Source: a virus. From it: DNA of 40,314 nucleotides. The stretch lies in the IMG/VR virus record IMGVR_UViG_3300034418_001247, positions 1 to 40,314 of that record. One strand, given 5' to 3'. Of the stretch, positions 8,124 through 20,100 are shown piece by piece. A program made the translations under genes and the position numbers. Below the pieces are notes generated by a model, which was not told where the DNA came from, ran no database searches, and saw only the letters and a list, made by a program, of their open reading frames with translations. Each line of letters starts with the position of its first letter. The first letter of the stretch is position 1.

Positions 8124-9661
8124 TGGCGGCTGCAAGCTATACAACAGACTTATCTGCAATCATTGATGAGAATACTGGCAGCACCGCCAACTTTACCCTT
8201 ATCACTGACGGCGGCGGTGGTCAGAATGCTATTACCGTGGCAGATGCAGATGACTTCATTGAGGGGACTAGCTGCGCCTCACGTAACCCGTTTTCTAGCT
8301 CTGTGCGTGGGATTTACTACAACGGTGGTGCAACGGTTGCTTCAGGGGATGCGGTCTTTGTTTGGACAAAGGCTGACGTAGCTCAGGCCATTGCAGCTAA
8401 ATCATCGGGCGGCATTCAAATCATCATAGGAAATAATGCCACCACTAAATCTCGCTGGTACGTAGACGGCAATGACACTTACCAGATCGGCGGATGGAAA
8501 TGCTACCCGATTGACCCAACAGTCACGGCAAGCACCGGATCTCATACGGCTACCGATATCGTGGGGTGTATGTGGAACGTTCCGTCAACAGGCCCATCAA
8601 AAGGTCAGCCATTCAAGTTGGACGCAATACGCCACGGTCGATCTCTGATTATTACTGATGGCGATTTGGCTAACGGATATGCGACATTCTCAGGGGCAGC
8701 AACGTTTGATAACTCTACGACTCGCCAGTGGGGTCTGCTACGTTACGGAAGCGGTGTATATACATTCCAAGGCTTGCTTCAGTTAGGCTCAACAGGTGGA
8801 AACAGCGTTGACTTTCGGGACAGCAACAAGGCTTGCTTCGTCGCTGAGACAGATTTCGTAGGCAGTACGTTTAACGGTATTGAAGTTCAGAATGCCGCCA
8901 GTCGTGTAGATTTCACAGGCATCTCTATCAATGCGCTGGGAACTGTTAGTAAAGGTTATTTTGAGGCGGTTGATAACGCTGATATTAATTTAGATTCTTG
9001 TGCATTTCGGGATATGGACACGTTTATATTCCAATCAAATAGTTCAGTCGTAGACACAACCTTTGCTCGTTGTAATCAGGTGACGCTAGGCGGTGCCACA
9101 ATGACTGGTTGCATTTTCAACGCAAGCACCGCTACCACAGCTTTGCTGGCAGGGTCATCTGTAACAACAATATCAAACCTGCAATTTATTAGCTCTGGCA
9201 CTGGCCACGGCCTAGAGATTACGGGCGGCACTAGCCATACATTGACCAATATTAGCTTTACAAATTACGCGTCCAGTAATGGCTCAACTGGAAACGAAGC
9301 CATCTACGTCAACATAAGCAGCGGTAACGTCACGATCACGTCTGACACAGACTTTAGCTACCGGACGGCAGGTGCTACGGTCATAAAAAACATCGGGCAG
9401 AAGACACTTACAATATCAAACGTGGTAAGCGGGTCTGATGTTGTAATAAAATCGTCAGGGACTGTCACTAAGTTACAAGACGATCAAGACATCGCGGGGA
9501 CGTCATCCAGCTACAGCTATACTTACAGCGCTGGGACGTTTGTTGACGTTGCTGTTTACCGTGAAGGGTATATCCCTTACTACGTGAACGGATTTGAATT
9601 AGGGCCAAACGGCGGGACTATACAAGTCAGCCAATCAATCGATAGAAACTACGTCCCTTAA
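8123..9661 (+). CDS. Beta-helix appendage protein, possible tailspike
   Basis: 512 residues starting in a TAATG overlap. From about residue 200 to 430 the sequence repeats short beta strands with small or polar turns (LDSCAFRDMDTFIF, VVDTTFARCNQVTLGGATMT, TISNLQFISSGTGHGLEITGG, read in segments), the look of a right-handed parallel beta-helix. That fold is used in tailspikes and polysaccharide-binding appendages. I see no sialidase or lyase catalytic signature. The end VSQSIDRNYVP resembles the end of the next protein (AEQDRAYTP), suggesting a shared attachment tail. Host-surface binding is inferred. Confidence 0.75.
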   Translation: MAAASYTTDLSAIIDENTGSTANFTLITDGGGGQNAITVADADDFIEGTSCASRNPFSSSVRGIYYNGGATVASGDAVFVWTKADVAQAIAAKSSGGIQIIIGNNATTKSRWYVDGNDTYQIGGWKCYPIDPTVTASTGSHTATDIVGCMWNVPSTGPSKGQPFKLDAIRHGRSLIITDGDLANGYATFSGAATFDNSTTRQWGLLRYGSGVYTFQGLLQLGSTGGNSVDFRDSNKACFVAETDFVGSTFNGIEVQNAASRVDFTGISINALGTVSKGYFEAVDNADINLDSCAFRDMDTFIFQSNSSVVDTTFARCNQVTLGGATMTGCIFNASTATTALLAGSSVTTISNLQFISSGTGHGLEITGGTSHTLTNISFTNYASSNGSTGNEAIYVNISSGNVTITSDTDFSYRTAGATVIKNIGQKTLTISNVVSGSDVVIKSSGTVTKLQDDQDIAGTSSSYSYTYSAGTFVDVAVYREGYIPYYVNGFELGPNGGTIQVSQSIDRNYVP

Positions 9662-9673
9662 GGAGACACATAA

Positions 9674-11335
9674 ATGGCAAAAATTATAGATGGTGATGAT
9701 CTCTCAGTCGGTGGGGCAAGTTTCACTGGCGAAATTAGTGGTACTACCCTTACTGTAACCGCTGTCACTTCGGGCTTTATCGATGTGAACGCTGTGATTT
9801 CCGGGTCGGGTGTTACCGCTGGAACAATTATCACGGCCCAAGGTACAGGCACAGGCGGAACCGGAACTTACACGGTGGATCAATCGCAAACCGTAACGAG
9901 TACCGCAATGACAAGTGCAGGTAACTTGACTATTGACACAACGGTTAGGGATTTTACCTTCAATGCTGGAGTTGGTGCTCTAGTCGCGAAGGATGGGGTA
10001 ACGTTACAGGCGCTCTATTCAAAATTTGTCAAACTCTGGGAAACAAGTTATTACAACGCGTTCCCATTCCCGATGTATGCAATTGACGCCAAATCAGGCC
10101 AGTTTGAATTCGGCTTTGACGGATCAAGGTACAACGCATGGCATCCCGACAACACCGACTCAGACGCTACGCGATATATGCTCCGCGATGGTGGCTGGAA
10201 CGAATACCGACCAACTACACCCGACACGGCTGGCACAGATTCAAGTGGTGATCTAGCCCGACGTTATGTAGGCATCGTGTCTCTGGGTGAGGTTAGCGCA
10301 AACGCACAGCTTTACTACCAAACAGTAGACGCCGATGGCGGACAGGTCAATTTTGTTTATGCTGACGAAGCAAACCAAGGCGTTCAAATTTTTGGTGATG
10401 CGACCGTTGACACAGACACCACGACGTTCAACACGCAGACGTTTTTTAAAGCATTCTGCCGCGAAGCTGGTAAGACTTACAGCGATTCAATTCTTGCCGA
10501 TACGGGTCAAACGAGTGCAGGCGCTTATACTGTTAATGTTCTTCTGTCTAACGCAGATGACTTGAATATCGTCAATACTGATGCCGAAATCACGGGTTCT
10601 GAAGCTGCGACGTATGCAAATATTGACGTAAGTTATTACACGGTCTCGCAAGTAATCGACATCAATAACACTAACGATGACTTTGACTTCCGAATCATTA
10701 TTGATGGTGACGGCAAGACGCTTCAGCAGATTTACACTAAGGTTCAGTATCTGTTGCGTCAAAACTCTGACATCAACTCAGCAGTATCTAACTCGCAAGG
10801 TACAGTTACGGGGCAAACTGCGGATTCGTTGTTGCGCTTTGTAGGTGACAAGTTGGTATGTTCACAAAGCGTGTTTATTACAAACCTCGCATCTACTGAC
10901 GTTAACAACGTTGAATTTACCGACCAGGGTGGAACAGCCCGTCAATACGACTTCGCGGCTACCTTGACGCTGAATTTCAACAGCTTCTTGACGTCTGGCG
11001 GTACTGGTTACTATGTTGTTTACATTACTGACTCAATTACAGGTGCAGATGATTACGGGACGGCTTCAGCGATCATCTTGGATGACAACCAGTCAACCCC
11101 AACAGACATTGCTGGGACGATCAGCGCTTCATCGATCTCCGCGAACATTGACTATGACAACAACAGTCAGGGTGGCAGGACTGACAAGACAGCAGCTACA
11201 GGTCAAATCGGAATTACGGTAGTGGCTGGAAACAAGGGCGTAGCCAAGCCCGTTGTTGCGACTGGTACGATTGAGCGCAGCAAGTCAAACGTTGTAACGT
11301 TGACGGCAGAACAAGACAGGGCATACACCCCATAA
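9674..11335 (+). CDS. Beta-rich virion appendage protein
   Basis: 553 residues after a strong AAGGAGACACATAA ribosome site. Residues about 14-79 form a small Gly/Thr-rich beta domain ([20 protein letters not shown], then [18 protein letters not shown]) that I recognise as a decorative module recurring in unrelated phage and bacterial surface proteins. The middle has [19 protein letters not shown] and a Trp/Tyr-rich stretch. The last residues EQDRAYTP echo the previous protein's end. It probably assembles with its two neighbours into the same appendage. No enzyme motif is visible. Confidence 0.75.
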   Translation: MAKIIDGDDLSVGGASFTGEISGTTLTVTAVTSGFIDVNAVISGSGVTAGTIITAQGTGTGGTGTYTVDQSQTVTSTAMTSAGNLTIDTTVRDFTFNAGVGALVAKDGVTLQALYSKFVKLWETSYYNAFPFPMYAIDAKSGQFEFGFDGSRYNAWHPDNTDSDATRYMLRDGGWNEYRPTTPDTAGTDSSGDLARRYVGIVSLGEVSANAQLYYQTVDADGGQVNFVYADEANQGVQIFGDATVDTDTTTFNTQTFFKAFCREAGKTYSDSILADTGQTSAGAYTVNVLLSNADDLNIVNTDAEITGSEAATYANIDVSYYTVSQVIDINNTNDDFDFRIIIDGDGKTLQQIYTKVQYLLRQNSDINSAVSNSQGTVTGQTADSLLRFVGDKLVCSQSVFITNLASTDVNNVEFTDQGGTARQYDFAATLTLNFNSFLTSGGTGYYVVYITDSITGADDYGTASAIILDDNQSTPTDIAGTISASSISANIDYDNNSQGGRTDKTAATGQIGITVVAGNKGVAKPVVATGTIERSKSNVVTLTAEQDRAYTP

Positions 11336-11345
11336 GGATTAAATC

Positions 11346-13550
11346 ATGGCAGTAAATGATAGGAGATTCACTCGCGTACCGCCAGAATCCACTGGTGATC
11401 GCGTAAACATGATTCATACTGCTGAGATTCAGTTCTCAGGCGGGTACGACGCATGGCAAATCGGTGAACATTACACGATTAGTGGCGGCGGTGGGCCTAC
11501 AATGATGGTTCACGTCCATGGCGTGGAAGGCAGCGGTACTTCAGGGCATTTGTCAGTTCATTACTCAAAGGCTGATAAATATAACGAGGTTTCGCCTGTC
11601 GCTGGCCAGGATATCATTGATCCAGATGGGGTTACGCTTGCTGGAACGGTCGTTGATGTTTATGACCTATATATCCAAGCCAATAACATCATGGGATGGG
11701 ACAATCCATCCTACGGTTGGAACATTGATAGATTCGGTTCTGGTCAGGTTAGATTTGGCGAAGGCCCAGCGGAACTTTCATCCTTCAACCAACTTCGTAC
11801 ATCGCAACAAAAACTGATCGCTGAATACCTGTTTCTGAAAGACATAAACCCTGCGGCATTTAGCAACGCTTTAATTGGTTCAGCTACGGTAACCCATGAG
11901 CCTACGTTTCAGGCCGTCAAGCTAGAAATTGGTGACACCTTAAACGACCAAGCTACGCACACTAGCAATCTGTACCATCCAGCATTAGCTGGCAGTAGCA
12001 CGATTTTCACGATTGCTACTAGGTTAAACAGTAAAATCACGTCCGGACTGGTACAGAACTGGGGTGCGTTTGATGCAACGGACGGATTCTTCTTTCAGCA
12101 GAACGGCAGCACATTAAATGTAGTACATAGAAAAACATTTGAAGGTTCGACTACAGACAGTGCTATTGCTCAAGATGACTGGAACAAAGACAAGCTTGAC
12201 GGTACAGGATCATCGGGGATGACGCTGGACGTTACAAAGTCTAACCTGTACTGGATTGACTACCAATACTTAGGCGGTGGCCGTATAAGATGGGGCGTTT
12301 ACTACCTTGGTGAGCGGGTGGTTTGCCACGAAATGTATATGGAAAACAAGGCTAGTCATAACGCAATCTCCAACCCTAACAGGCCAATTTGTTGGGCACT
12401 AAAGTGTATCAATGGCGCGGGCTATACGGGTAATCAGTTTATGTATGCCTATGGTGCTTCCGTTTACACAGAATCTACCGCTGACATTATGGAAGAAGGC
12501 GCGCTGAAGGTGTACGACCGCAGCCACACGCTTGATGGCACTTTGACTGGCGCAAAGTATGTATTTTCTGCCAGACCTGTTGAGCAGATCAACGGTTTAG
12601 AGAACCACAGCTTGTATCTACCAAAGCGATTGCAGGTTAGCGCATTTGATTCAACCGCTGCCGAAACTGACCGAAGAGTTGAAGTCAGAGCTTATGGCCG
12701 ATGTATTTTGCGAGGCGAAAGCTACAGCCAAGAAACCTACACGACGGTTGAGTTTGATACACAAGCCGAACACCTTGCACACGGACAGCAGATTCTTGAA
12801 GCGACTATCAAAGGGGACGGTGAGATTGACCTGTCCAAGTTGTTCCACACGATTCAAGAAGGTACGCTAAAGGTAAACGCTGAGACAACGACTAGTGTTC
12901 GCAAGCAGCCTATTTCATCTATATCTACTGCTAATCCAGCAACTCTGACGTTAGGCGCTAACCCTATCACTGGGCAGAACAGGCACCTGTTTGATGATCG
13001 TAATCAGGTGACAATTAGGGGTATTTCGCAGACGGGGCCAAACAGTTTAAACGATACGACTGTTTACCTAGCATTCACTGGTGGTAACTCAGCGATTTTG
13101 TACGCAAATCTAGCAGACCTTGATGATGATAGAGTCGTTCGTGAACTTACTTTGAGTAGCACGACTAACGTGGTTGTTGGTGACACGATTACGGTGACTG
13201 GCGCAGGAACAGCAGTTATCACTGCATTAAACGGTTCAGTAGCAAGCGTAGAGGGCAGAACTGATGCGGCACTAGATGTTGGTCTAGGAAGCTCTGCATT
13301 CACGACTACTAGCGGCGGTGCGGGTAACGTAACCAGTGTGGCTCTTCAGACTGCTACATTCCCACGAGACTACGAGACAACGTTAGGCGCAGTTGACGGT
13401 TCTGGTTGGGCAGGTGCCGCAGCAGATGGTGATATCGAAGGTACCCCACCTTCACGTTCGGCGTGGACGTTCATGATTGGCCACTTCGTTGCTCCGGGCA
13501 CAGACACGAAGATCAATGCTGCATTAAGCTGGAAAGAACGGATACAGTAA
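11346..13550 (+). CDS. Large virion structural protein with lectin-like domain
   Basis: 734 residues. Around 277-330 lies KDKLDGTGSSGMTLDVTKSN followed by a strand LYWIDYQYLGGGRIRWGVYY. This block recurs in structural proteins of marine myo- and podophages and looks like a concanavalin/LamG-type jelly roll. A C-terminal beta region (about 595-690) is rich in VGDTITVTGAG-type turns. The N-terminus (MAVNDRRFTRVPPESTGDR) carries no signal. A role as a tail-associated or host-contact protein is inferred from its position between beta-rich appendage genes. Confidence 0.75.
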   Translation: MAVNDRRFTRVPPESTGDRVNMIHTAEIQFSGGYDAWQIGEHYTISGGGGPTMMVHVHGVEGSGTSGHLSVHYSKADKYNEVSPVAGQDIIDPDGVTLAGTVVDVYDLYIQANNIMGWDNPSYGWNIDRFGSGQVRFGEGPAELSSFNQLRTSQQKLIAEYLFLKDINPAAFSNALIGSATVTHEPTFQAVKLEIGDTLNDQATHTSNLYHPALAGSSTIFTIATRLNSKITSGLVQNWGAFDATDGFFFQQNGSTLNVVHRKTFEGSTTDSAIAQDDWNKDKLDGTGSSGMTLDVTKSNLYWIDYQYLGGGRIRWGVYYLGERVVCHEMYMENKASHNAISNPNRPICWALKCINGAGYTGNQFMYAYGASVYTESTADIMEEGALKVYDRSHTLDGTLTGAKYVFSARPVEQINGLENHSLYLPKRLQVSAFDSTAAETDRRVEVRAYGRCILRGESYSQETYTTVEFDTQAEHLAHGQQILEATIKGDGEIDLSKLFHTIQEGTLKVNAETTTSVRKQPISSISTANPATLTLGANPITGQNRHLFDDRNQVTIRGISQTGPNSLNDTTVYLAFTGGNSAILYANLADLDDDRVVRELTLSSTTNVVVGDTITVTGAGTAVITALNGSVASVEGRTDAALDVGLGSSAFTTTSGGAGNVTSVALQTATFPRDYETTLGAVDGSGWAGAAADGDIEGTPPSRSAWTFMIGHFVAPGTDTKINAALSWKERIQ

Positions 13551-13553
13551 GCA

Positions 13554-14132
13554 ATGGCGCTTAACCTCTGGATCAGTCATGGTGAGCAGTGGCTAGACGA
13601 TGACAAGGTGAGTTTCAACGGTATCACCAAGAGCATCCAGGTCAATGCTGGCGTTACGTCGTTAGATGTCCAGACAGAGCTTTATTCAGCGTGGATTCGT
13701 TGGTTTGAACGCATTGAAAATACACAGTACTTGCCAGCTATGAGATTTACTGGGTTAGATCCTATCCCCGGTGGACAGACTGGTGGCACCTTCTTTACCA
13801 TTAACGGCTGGAAGGTGGTCTATGATCCACGAGTAGTGGCAATCAGCGGGATTTTGTACTCGGACGATTACAGTACACCGTACTATTTTACTGATGGTTC
13901 GCCAGTATTTCCCGCTACAGTATCTGGTATATCTCTATCGGGCGCAGCGAGTATCGATTATGCACAGCTTGGAGTGGCTATTGCTGATAACTTTGCAGAG
14001 CCAGAAATGACTACAGCAGGAATTGCTACGACTGTAGCCTCAGACGCTACACTTGACGGTAAACTGACAACTATAAACGAAGGGGTCAAAAAAGCGTCTA
14101 TTCTTATCCCACACACGACAGATGTGTTGTAG
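13554..14132 (+). CDS. Phage structural protein, conserved in prophages
   Basis: 192 residues starting 3 nt after the preceding stop. The block VTSLDVQTELYSAWIRWFER, then YLPAMRFTGLDPIPGGQTGG and TFFTINGWKVVYD is a recognisable conserved phage/prophage family whose members lie among tail genes. The pattern of a beta domain with DVQ-x-LYS-x-W then PGG-x-x-x-G is the main evidence. No catalytic residues are seen. The end (INEGVKKASILIPHTTDVL) is helical. Likely a particle component linking the appendage block to the following ejection block. Confidence 0.75.
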   Translation: MALNLWISHGEQWLDDDKVSFNGITKSIQVNAGVTSLDVQTELYSAWIRWFERIENTQYLPAMRFTGLDPIPGGQTGGTFFTINGWKVVYDPRVVAISGILYSDDYSTPYYFTDGSPVFPATVSGISLSGAASIDYAQLGVAIADNFAEPEMTTAGIATTVASDATLDGKLTTINEGVKKASILIPHTTDVL

Positions 14133-14141
14133 GTAACGGTT

Positions 14142-17100
14142 ATGGCACGTACATTTGAAGCAGAAAGAGAACCAGTATATTGGCAAGACTTTGATGCAGA
14201 TGGTGATGGGTTCTTAAGCCCTACAGAATACCAATCGTTTATTAATGCGGGTGGGATAGATTTAGCCGTTCCAAGAATAACTCAAGAAGAACTTGATAGT
14301 ATTGAAGAAGAAACAGTCCTTGCGGATCTCCAAGCAAGAGAAGACGCAACTACTGCCGCTATTTTAGAAGCTGCAGAAAACGGCGATATAGATGTAATCC
14401 AAGAAATACTTAATAGCGCAGACAGTATTGTTGGTGACATTGCTCAAACCGCAGCACTTAACGCGATGTATACGTCATTGTTTGGTGATGTTTTACCTCC
14501 TGAAACTTTGTCAACGTTAGGTACTTCTTCTGGACCTGCTGAGTTTGGTAATGCAGACCTTACTGATTTAACTAATCAATATCTCGATGTAATAGGAGGT
14601 GATCCAAATAATCCTGCAGATGTTCGTGAAGCCGAACGACTTGCATTTGAAGATCATTTTAATGCTACAGAAGAATCTATAGATGCCGCAAAAAATTATG
14701 CAGCGGTTCACGGTGGAAACTGGTGGCAGTACTTCCAATTACCTAACCGCGAAGTCGAACTCAGTGTAGAGTACCAACCTTTTGATCTTGACGGTGATGG
14801 GGCACTAAACACCGAAGAGATGGCGGAATATGTAAAAGAGTGGGAAATAAAAAACGGTATCATGTATTTTCAAGATGGTACCGAAGCGGGTCAGGCGGTA
14901 GCAGCAACAGCAGATGTTGATGGGGATGGACAAATAACCCCCGAAGAATTGCAAGCATGGGAGGCTGCTAGAGAAAACGACGAAGATCCCAGCCCAGCAA
15001 TGACCGCGTTTTTAAGTGACTATGGTTTTGATTCAAGCCCCGCTGCAGCGTGGTTAGCAGACTACACGAGAGAATCCGCTGATAGTTTTTTAACCGGTGC
15101 AGCCCAAATAGTTACACAGTCTATGCAAGATGCTGCGTTAGTAAGACTGAATTTGCTTCAACAAGGAATATTAAGTCAGCTAGAGTCTGGTAATGAAACT
15201 ATAACAAGGCCTCAATTAGATCCTAATGATCCTGCGTATGCTTTAACCGGTGGCGCAGCAATGGATGCCTATTTAGACCGTATATTTGGTGGTCAAGATA
15301 GTGTTTCTAGAGAAACCATATTAACCAGTGATGAGTTTTATGATGTAGGGATAAGCCTTGCTACAAATGTCTGGTCTTCACCGATCATGGCCGAATCAGG
15401 TACGGGTATAGAAGCCACTGATCAAGGGTTAATAGATCGTTATGTAGAAGTACGTGACGAGTATCAAGAGTCTATAGCCGAACCTGAAACCCCCATAGGA
15501 CGTTTCTTAGACGAATTACAAGCTGATGTAGACGAGCTATTTAAAGATGTCCCTGAGAATGATGTAAAAACACAAGCAGCTAAGAAAGGGCTAAACGCCA
15601 TGCTGCAGGGGGCAGAGGCATTTTTTGAACAAGATGCTATTCAAACCACTCAAGCAGTAGCTTTAAAAGCGGCGGGTGACTTACTGCAAACTGCTACTGG
15701 TGCTCTAGCCATGATAGGTGAAAACCCAGAAGACTCTAGCTTAAACCAGTTAGGTAAAGAGTTAGCGGCTCTGGGTAACGACACATACACAGACGAGTTC
15801 AAAACTGCACTAAAAGACATTGACGCTAAGATAGGCGCGGCTGAAGGGTTTTGGGATACCGGCGAAGCTATTTTCGGTGCACTAGCTGATCACCCTGTTG
15901 AATTCCTAGTTGACAAAGTAGGGTCAGAACTGCTCCAAGAAATACCTTTGATATTGGCTTCTGGAGGCGCAGCTACAATAGTTAAAGGTGGGGCAAAAGC
16001 TCTACAAGTAGCTAAAGAAGTAGCAGAGAAATGGGCGCAATCCGCAGGGTTCGGGACGGGGGTTGCGTTAGATTTAGCAGAAGCTATTACAGGTAATGCT
16101 GGTCAAGCATACGAAGACGCTATGCAGAACCTGTTGAAAGAAGGCGTCATAAATCCAGATACCGGTGAGGCTTACACCCAAGAAGAAGCAGAAGCCAAAG
16201 CACAAAGCATAGCAATTAACCAAGGCATGATAGGCGGCATTATTACCGCTGTCAGTATGGGTATTGGCGGTAACTTATACGAAAAAGCTATCAGCGCAGA
16301 AGATGGTATTGAGCGACTCGGTAATGCCATATTTACGCAAGCACCTGAAGCAGTTAAAAAAGCTATACACAAATACCTTGGGGAACTCGGCGCTAGGGTG
16401 TTGGGTACTGGTACTGCCGCTGTAGGTGAAGGCTTACAGGAAGCTATAGACGAAACAGTAACAAGTTTGACACTAGACTGGCAGATGGATGCTGCTGGAG
16501 ACTTCGATAGAGACTACGGTGGGAGTGCCGCTAGTGGCTTGATTATTGGCGGTCTGACTGGCGCTGGTGTAGGTGGTGGTATTGGTGGTGCAGACACAGT
16601 AGCTAATTGGGTTAAACATAGTAATGCTCAAGTAGCAGAAGCTGTTGCTGTCGCTGAAGCCGCAGTGTTAGGAGGAGCTACCGCCGCCGACGCAGCCGCT
16701 CAGCTACAGACTGACTTGATGGATCTGGAGATCGATAACGCTAGTGTAAGAAATGACATAGCGAACGGTGTTGACGATGCGGGTTACCTCACAGAACAGG
16801 AAGTATTCAATACCGCTACACAACTCGGTGTAGAACTGTTACCGGGACAAATAGAAGAACTTGCTGGTGACACCGACGAATTGGCGCACATGCAGGATCT
16901 TATTGAGGATCTTACGGAGAATATCTACGGCGCACCGTCTGATGCTGAGTTTGATATAAATAACGATGGTGTATTAACAGGACAAGAACTTGTTGAACGC
17001 GATCAGGCTATGGAGGCTTGGCGTGAAAGCAACCCTGATTTTGAAGAACTTACTGCTCCCTCCATCGCAGAACTAGATACCGATGGCGTAACAGGTATAA

Positions 17101-20100
17101 GCCAAGAAGAACTTGTATCTTACGCACTTGCAGCAAGTAATGCGGTAGAAGAACGGCAAACAAGCCTTGATGATACTCGCGCTAGGTTTAGAGCATTAGG
17201 GTATGAGCCGTCTAACGCTGAAGTATTTGAATACTCCGCAAAGAAAAACGAAATACCGGGATACGTAGATCCTCGCCAGTTAACAAGCGCAGAGTTAGAA
17301 GCTATTGCTGCTGACCAAAACTACGAACTGTCTGACAGCGACTATGACCGTGTAGGACAAGGCGGTGCAGACTTTGAGCAAACGCAGACTACAGAAGCAA
17401 CGTCCTTATTTGACTCTCTTGCGTTAAGCGTTCAGGAAATTAAAGACGCTGCCGCCGCAGAAGGCGTAACTTTATCAACCACAGAAGCAACGGCTCTAGC
17501 GGGGAACATAGCCGCAGATACTACTGAAGCTGAAGCCCTTAAAGTTGAACAAGATAAGTTTGATGCTAGAGCAATTAATGCAGAAGAAATTACCGAAATT
17601 GCAGCCGCCGAAGGGTACACGCTCGCTGAAGGAGAAGCAGAGGCATTAGCAAGTATGTTGCCTCCGGGCACTACTGAAGAAAGTGCTTTGGCTACACAGA
17701 GACAAGTATTTGACAACAAAGCTGTCACTTTAGAAGAGTTAGAAGCCATTGCTGCCGCTGAAGGTTACACGCTAACAGATACGGATAAAGAACTTGTAGG
17801 CAATGTTACTGAGGGTAGTGCTAGTGCGTTGTTGGATAGAAAACAAACAGAGTTTGATGATCTAGTAATTACAGCCGAAGAATTAGAAGCCGTTGCTGCG
17901 GCAACAGGATACACCCTGACAGATGCGGATAGAGAGCTTATAGGAGCCGTAGCGGAAGGTGAGTCTGCTAGCGATATCCTGAATCAACAAAGAACTACCT
18001 TCCAGACCAGCGTGGATGATGCTGCAACGGCTGCTACTAGGCAAGCATATTCGGATACGATCCGTACACATATCACTGACAATCAAGGCAACTTCACCGA
18101 AGAAGAAATACTAAACTTCATAGATCAAGCTGTTGCAGCCGGTTCCACTACTGGTGTTATTTCTAATATCAACACAAGCATGACCAACACTAGGAATCAA
18201 AATACTCTAACAACCGCATTCCCCGACGCTACCCCTGAAGAAATTGCTACATTAATGGAAGAAATAGCGGGCGGTAAAACAGTTGATCAGGTTATACAAG
18301 ATAGAAATGAAGCTATTGCCGCTGCTCAACTTGAAGCTCAAAACACTGCTAATCAAAATGCTCTAACAACCGCATTCCCCGACGCTACCCCTGAAGAAAT
18401 CGCTGAGTTAATGGCTCAGATAACGGGCGGTAAGACAGTTGATCAGGTTATACAAGATAGAAATGAAGCTATTGCCGCTGCTCAAGGTGAAGGTGAAGGT
18501 GAAGGTGAAGGTGAAGGTGAAGGTGTAGACCAAACTGGAGGTCAGACTGGAAGTGAAGGTGAAAGTGTAGACCAAACTGGAGGTCAGACTGGAAGTGAAA
18601 CCGGAGGCGAAAGCACACTAGACCAAGTAACAGCTTTCTTGGTTGGAGCAGGGTTACAGTTTACGCAAGAAGAGATAAACAAAGTTGTTAGCGACATAGA
18701 GTCTGGGGTCTCAACTAGCATTGAAGATGCTGTTACGGGGGTAGTTGACGCAAGAGATACTGGTGATGCGGGCACTGGTACTGGCACTGACCAAGGCACT
18801 GGTACTGGCACTGACCAAAGCACTGGTACTGGCACTGACCAAAGCACTGGTACTGGCACTGACCAAAGCACTGGTACTGGCACTGACCAAAGCACTGGTA
18901 CTGGCACTGACCTATCAGACCAAGTTGACATAGAAGACACTACGATTGAAGGTGAACAAGACGATTATGTGCGTGTAGGCGACTTTAATCGTGAAGTAGG
19001 TACTCTTCAAGACAACCTCATAGCGTTAATTAATCAGTTAGAAGCTAACGGTATAGATAGAGATGATGCTCTTGCTGCGGCTATTGGCGTACCTGCAGGA
19101 CAAGAAGGTGGGCCGTCCGGTATATATGCAGAGTTAAGTAAGTTTGCTACCGCTGACCAATTAAATGTTTTGAAATCAGTAGTAGATGGTGTTGCTAGTA
19201 CTCTGGGCACAACTGCTGCAGATGTTGCTGCTATTAAAACGCAAATGGCCAATCTGGTCACCAAAGCTGACATAGAAGGGCTAGCAACCAAAGAGGAAAT
19301 AAAAACATTACTAGATACTGAACTTGCGGACTTAGCTACCAGAACTGAAGTAGAAGATATCGTTGCTAGAGAGGTTGAAGGGTTAGCAACTCAACAAGAT
19401 GTTACTGATGCCGAAGAAAGATTAAAGATACGTATTGGAGAACTTGAAGCTGCGGGTGAAACTCGTTTTGATGCAATTGATATCGCACTTGGTGAACTAG
19501 CTACCGAACTAGGAGCTACTCAAGACGAAGTTACACAAGCATTAGCTAAGTTCCAGCTTGATATAAACGCAGATATAGCTGAGCTTGCCACCAAAAAACA
19601 AGTTGCGGACTTAGAGGCTAACTTACTTGCTCGAATAGAAGCCTATGAGACTCAAGGTTACAGTCGGGATGTAGCTACACAGAAAGCCATTGAAGATGCC
19701 AATGCGGACATTGACCAGTTAGCGGATGATCTAAATACAACAAAAGAAGCCCTGACTAAACAAATATCTGACTTCCAGACTAAGTTAGAAGCTGATCTTT
19801 CTAAACTCGCTACTAAAGAGCAAGTATCTCAGCTTGAGACAGATCTTTACCTAAAACTGGCCGAATATGAAGCTGCGGGTCTAACAAGAGATCAAGCTAC
19901 ACAAGCAGCAATAGCTGACCTTGCGGAGCAAATGGGTATTAACCAAGAAGCTCTATTAGAGCAACTTGGGACTACTGAGGATAATTTAACTACCAGAATT
20001 AACGAAGTAGAGACAAACCTCACTAATCAGTGGGACGCTACTCAAGAACTTATATCCAAAACTGCAACTGAAACCGAAACTAAAATCAGTGAGAAGATAG

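Noticed and set aside
18771-18914. CRISPR-like short regular repeats
   Set aside because: Copies are contiguous without spacers and in-frame inside a coding region.
18584-18940. Long reverse-strand frame (VPVPVLWS repeats) and a +frame (ALVLALTK) over the minisatellite
   Set aside because: A 24-bp repeat without stops creates open frames in other frames; no ribosome site and biased composition.
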